A stretch of 9,057 nucleotides of DNA from an uncultured Oscillospiraceae bacterium (GTDB taxonomy: Bacteria; Bacillota; Clostridia; Oscillospirales; Acutalibacteraceae): assembly GCA_900548545.1 (NCBI GenBank), contig URKX01000051.1, positions 1-9,057 of the forward strand, read 5' to 3'. Below the pieces are notes generated by a model. The model saw only the letters and a list, made by a program, of their open reading frames with translations. It was not told the DNA's origin and searched no databases. Each line of letters begins with the position of its first letter. The first letter of the stretch is position 1. Of this stretch, positions 6,670 to 9,057 are shown piece after piece. Both the position numbers and the translations under genes were made by a program.

Positions 6670-6690
6670 ATACTATATATCACATAGTAT
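6670..6690. promoter_or_regulatory. Putative PadR operator palindrome
   Basis: Perfect 7-base inverted repeat ATACTAT-N7-ATAGTAT. It covers the -10 box and part of the spacer of the padR promoter, where a bound dimer would block RNA polymerase. Size, AT-richness and position fit PadR operators; binding itself is inferred. Confidence 0.75.
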
Positions 6691-6700
6691 TATGTGTCAA
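6672..6700 (-). promoter_or_regulatory. Sigma-A promoter of the PadR-DUF1700-DUF4097 operon
   Basis: -35 TTGACA (6700-6695), 17-base spacer, -10 TATAGT (6677-6672) on the minus strand. Transcription should start near 6665, leaving a leader of about 25 bases before ATG 6640. Confidence 0.88.
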
Positions 6701-6777
6701 GAGGTATTTCTTTCATGTTTCTTACGCATTCGTATTTTCCAAAGCAGGCCGTCCAACTGCTGCCGAAACAAACGCAT

Positions 6778-6803
6778 AAAAAAAGACAGCCTTTCGGCTG
6801 TCT
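6778..6803 (-). terminator. Intrinsic terminator after the double GNAT gene
   Basis: On the minus strand AGACAGCC-GAAA-GGCTGTCT forms a perfect 8-bp stem with a GNRA-like tetraloop, followed by a run of T (6783-6778). It lies just after the stop at 6808 and insulates the padR promoter about 80 bases further on. Confidence 0.93.
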
Positions 6804-6807
6804 GATC

Positions 6808-7866
6808 CTATGGGATGACCGGGCACTCCAGCTGGCAATCACAGGGTTCCGCCAGCACATGGGCAGGAATGGGCTCTTCAGCCTCCACGCAGCCCATTGC
6901 CTTATAAAAAGCTTGGCTTTCCACAGAGGAGTGGGCGGAAATGTACAGCGCTTTCGCCCCTTTTCGCCGGGCAAATCCCGCCGCCAATTGGAACAGCCTG
7001 CGTCCCAGGCCCTGGCTCCGGCAGTCTGCGGAAACGTGGAGGCTGCTCAGATCGGCATACTGTTGCCTGCTTCCCAGCAGTCCTCCCTCCACAGAAGAGA
7101 ACCCTTTCAGCTTCCCTTCCACAAAAGCCCCGCACACTTGGCCCCCGGTGTCCAACGTGTTCCTCAAGCAGCCGCACAGGGTTTGATAGTCCTCATCGCT
7201 CCAGCGCTCGGTGAAGGCAATGTCTTTCACCACCCATTGGCCCTGCTCCTTCCGCCAGCAACGTTCCACCACCTGGAAGCGGTCAAAGCACCGAAACAGC
7301 TCCGGCGCCAGCTCTTCCCTTCCCAAGGGGCGGAACACTTTCCGGGGGAGTTCCTTCCATAGGTACAGCACCAGGTCGTCATCCGCAGCGCAGGGGCTGT
7401 AGGGCTCCATGGGGGCATCCCGGTACCACACCCCGGAGCCATCGGGGAGATAGCCCCGTTTGCTATACAGCCGCTGGGCGGCCCCATACCCGCTGTGGAG
7501 CCCCACGCCTAAACAAACCGTATCGCTGGCCTCCCCAGCAAGCTCTTCCGCCACCTGCAACAGCCGGCTGCCCACGCCCCGGCGCTGGTACGTTTCCAGC
7601 ACATTGAAATCGCAGATTTCGGGCCAGCCCTTTCCGGCAAAAGCGCCCGCCGGGGCTTCGGGAAGCAAGGTGAGGTAACCTGCCTGCTCCCCATCCCACA
7701 GGGCCACAACACCCCTTCTCTCCCCCCTGCCCTGCTCTTCCAGATAGCGCCGGAACAAGGCCCGGGGCTTTTCCCACCCTTGGGCGGCAAAACACCGGGG
7801 GAACGCCTCACAGTCCTCCTGTTCCAGAGGGCGGACCGTGAGAGGGCCGTCTTGAAAATACAACAT
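6808..7866 (-). CDS. Tandem double-domain GNAT N-acetyltransferase
   Basis: 352-residue protein made of two GNAT acetyltransferase domains; acceptors unknown. Domain 1 (about 5-170) has its acetyl-CoA motif at ICDFNVLETYQRRGVGSRLL (84-103), with Q94-R-R-G-V-G99 as the pyrophosphate loop, and ends in a strand-like LYSKRGYLPDGSGVWY. Domain 2 (about 176-352) begins VFRPLGREELAPELF and has WRKEQGQWVVKDIAF, ADLSSLHVSADCRSQGLGRR (loop R283-S-Q-G-L-G288) and SSVESQAFYKAMGC. Domain 2 resembles a GNAT type I recall as a stand-alone protein of about 170 residues in Clostridia, so this is probably a gene fusion. ATG 7866 has AGGAGG eight bases upstream. It follows araD by 54 bases, with a strong terminator between, so it needs read-through or a promoter I did not find. 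Confidence 0.9.
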   Translation of the reverse strand: MLYFQDGPLTVRPLEQEDCEAFPRCFAAQGWEKPRALFRRYLEEQGRGERRGVVALWDGEQAGYLTLLPEAPAGAFAGKGWPEICDFNVLETYQRRGVGSRLLQVAEELAGEASDTVCLGVGLHSGYGAAQRLYSKRGYLPDGSGVWYRDAPMEPYSPCAADDDLVLYLWKELPRKVFRPLGREELAPELFRCFDRFQVVERCWRKEQGQWVVKDIAFTERWSDEDYQTLCGCLRNTLDTGGQVCGAFVEGKLKGFSSVEGGLLGSRQQYADLSSLHVSADCRSQGLGRRLFQLAAGFARRKGAKALYISAHSSVESQAFYKAMGCVEAEEPIPAHVLAEPCDCQLECPVIP

Positions 7867-7886
7867 TCTTTTTTCCTCCTAACAAA

Positions 7887-7914
7887 AAGGGCACGCCCCT
7901 GAGGACACGCCCTT
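7887..7914 (-). terminator. Intrinsic terminator after araD
   Basis: On the minus strand AAGGGCGTGTCC (7914-7903) pairs with GGGCGTGCCCTT (7898-7887) around TCAG, giving a 12-bp stem with three G-U pairs, followed by TTTTTGTT. It lies six bases after the araD stop. Confidence 0.92.
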
Positions 7915-7920
7915 GGCAAG

Positions 7921-8616
7921 TTATTTTCCTTGGCCGTAATAGGCACCCGCGCCGTGTTTGCGCAGGTAATGCTTGTCCAGCAGCTCCTGCTGCATGGCGG
8001 GCAGGGAGGGTTCCATCATCAGGGAATGCCAAGCCATAAAGGCCACTTCCTCCAACACCACCGCGTTGTGCACTGCGTTTTGGGCGTCGGTGCCCCAGGC
8101 GAAGGGCCCGTGGCTGTGCACCAGCACTGCCGGGATGTCCTCCGGGTTCTTCCCTCGGAAGGTTTCCACAATCACCTTGCCGGTTTCCAGCTCATACTCC
8201 CCGCCGATCTCCTCGGGGGTCATCTTCCGGGTACAGGGGATCTCTCCGTAAAAGTAGTCCCCGTGGGTGGTGCCCAAAGCGGGGATGCCCCGGCCCATCT
8301 GGCTGAAAATGGTGGCCCACCGGCTGTGGGTGTGCACCACGCCCCCAATGTTCTCAAAAGCCCGGTACAGCTCACAGTGGGTGTCCGTATCCGAGGAGGG
8401 GTTCCATTTGCCCTCCACTTTTTTCCCGGTACGGACATCCACCAGCACCATATCCTCCGGGGAGAGCTTTTCATACTCCACGCCGCTGGGCTTGATGGCC
8501 ATGATGCCGCTTTCCCGGTCGATCCCACTGACGTTGCCCCAAGTAAAGGTGACCAAGTGGTGCTGGGGCAGCAGCAGATTGGCGCGGTAGACCTGTTCTT
8601 TTAACTGCTCTAACAT
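7921..8616 (-). CDS. araD: L-ribulose-5-phosphate 4-epimerase
   Basis: Class II aldolase-fold zinc enzyme that converts L-ribulose 5-phosphate to D-xylulose 5-phosphate, the step that passes L-arabinose carbon to the pentose phosphate pathway; cytosolic homotetramer. It is 231 residues, the same length as the E. coli enzyme, and the active-site residues fall at matching positions: Asp76 in SSDTDTH, zinc ligands His95 and His97 in VVHTHSRW, Asp120 in TTHGDYFYG, the third zinc His at 169 in LVHSHGPFAWG, and Tyr227 in the C-terminal KHGAGAYYGQ. The phosphate-binding TWGNVSGID is at 26-33. ATG 8616 follows GAGGAG at nine bases; an in-frame extension to 8751 has no such support. No araA or araB is in view, so it may be isolated from an arabinose operon. 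Related class II epimerases (UlaF, SgbE) act on ascorbate-derived L-ribulose 5-phosphate with the same chemistry, so pathway assignment is open. Confidence 0.94.
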   Translation of the reverse strand: MLEQLKEQVYRANLLLPQHHLVTFTWGNVSGIDRESGIMAIKPSGVEYEKLSPEDMVLVDVRTGKKVEGKWNPSSDTDTHCELYRAFENIGGVVHTHSRWATIFSQMGRGIPALGTTHGDYFYGEIPCTRKMTPEEIGGEYELETGKVIVETFRGKNPEDIPAVLVHSHGPFAWGTDAQNAVHNAVVLEEVAFMAWHSLMMEPSLPAMQQELLDKHYLRKHGAGAYYGQGK

Positions 8617-8809
8617 GGTTGACAACTCCTCTTTCGTTGACGCGTACTGTGGAAGGGATTTTGCCCCAATCACCGCAGCCTTTGAAAAAACTGGTGAAAA
8701 TTTTCTTCGCTCTGTGCTGCAAGCCGCAACCGCCAGGCTGTTTCCCTTCAACCAGCCAGTGCCGCTTTACGGCGCGCCCCGCGGCTTGCGTCCAGGCGCA
8801 GCTTGTGGT
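8617..8809. other. Intergenic region between dapL and araD with a long-range inverted repeat
   Basis: No gene seen in these 193 bases. GCAAGCCGC (8719-8727) and GCGGCTTGC (8781-8789) form a perfect 9-base inverted repeat with a 53-base interval; there is no following T-run, so it is not a standard terminator. No convincing promoter for araD was found. Confidence 0.45.
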
Positions 8810-9057
8810 TTACTTTTGCAGCTTCTGGATGCGCTCCATAGCCTCCACGGTCTTCTGGGCATCGCCGAAGGCGGTCAGGCGGAAATAGCCCTCGCCGTTC
8901 TTGCCGAAGCCCTCGCCGGGGGTGCCTACGATTTCCGCGTTGTGGAGCAGGTAGTCAAAGTACTCCCAAGAGCCCATGCCGCCGGGGCACTTTAGCCAGA
9001 TATAGGGGGAGTTGGTGCCGCCGGTGAACCACACGCCCATTTTGGTAAAGGCGTCCA
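8810..9057 (-). CDS. dapL: LL-diaminopimelate aminotransferase, 3' end only
   Basis: PLP-dependent aminotransferase that makes LL-2,6-diaminopimelate directly from tetrahydrodipicolinate and glutamate, a short route to lysine and peptidoglycan meso-DAP used by many Clostridia. Only the last 81 residues lie in the window; the gene starts beyond the right edge. They carry the family C-terminal pattern FTGGTNSPYIWLKCP, GMGSWEYFDYLL, EIVGTPGEGFGKNGEGYF and RLTAFGD, in which the Arg of RLTAFG is the residue that in fold-type I aminotransferases binds the substrate carboxylate. It ends at TAA 8812-8810. It is unrelated to araD downstream and no terminator is obvious between them. Confidence 0.9.
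   Translation of the reverse strand, partial: DAFTKMGVWFTGGTNSPYIWLKCPGGMGSWEYFDYLLHNAEIVGTPGEGFGKNGEGYFRLTAFGDAQKTVEAMERIQKLQK

Noticed and set aside
8617..8751. Longer N-terminus for AraD starting at 8751
   Set aside because: The extension has no similarity to the family, and the 231-residue form from 8616 matches the E. coli length and residue numbering.
8719..8789. The inverted repeat as a terminator for dapL
   Set aside because: The loop is 53 bases and no T-run follows either arm.

Overview
The window reads as GC-rich DNA from a low-GC-phylum relative with high GC, most likely a Clostridia gut bacterium of the Oscillospiraceae/Ruminococcaceae type. The clues are a T-box riboswitch, consensus sigma-A promoters, GGAGG-type ribosome binding sites, the LL-diaminopimelate aminotransferase route to lysine, and a PadR/DUF1700/DUF4097 operon. 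This is inference from gene content; no marker gene fixes the genus. No mobile element, CRISPR array, tRNA or rRNA was seen.

Layout. Bases 2-1784 (minus) form a T-box-controlled unit: a sigma-A promoter whose -35 box overlaps the stop codon of the upstream gene, a T-box leader with its terminator, a RimJ/RimL-type GNAT acetyltransferase broken by an apparent one-base frameshift, and an M42 metallo-aminopeptidase that runs off the left edge. Bases 1781-3391 (minus) encode a class B penicillin-binding protein. Divergent from it, bases 3527-4566 (plus) carry two half-size TauE/SafE membrane proteins with overlapping start and stop, followed by a small DUF378 membrane protein. A bidirectional terminator at 4607-4644 separates these from a convergent minus-strand operon (4666-6700): PadR repressor, DUF1700/HAAS membrane protein and a DUF4097 beta-repeat membrane protein, joined by two ATGA overlaps and driven by a near-consensus promoter that carries a palindromic operator. 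Upstream of that lie a double-domain GNAT acetyltransferase (6808-7866), araD (7921-8616) and the 3' end of dapL (8810 to the right edge), all minus strand; the first two are followed by strong intrinsic terminators.

How the parts work together. Most units look independent and housekeeping or accessory in nature. The clearest regulatory logic is in two places. The T-box should couple expression of the acetyltransferase/aminopeptidase pair to the charging of one tRNA, which is an uncommon target class for a T-box. The PadR operon should be autoregulated, with an anti-sigma/HAAS-like membrane protein and a cell-surface beta-solenoid protein as outputs. I found no clear evidence of a wholly new multi-gene system. 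The items most worth checking are the T-box target, the frameshifted GNAT whose tail is in frame with the peptidase without an intervening stop, and the fused double GNAT.
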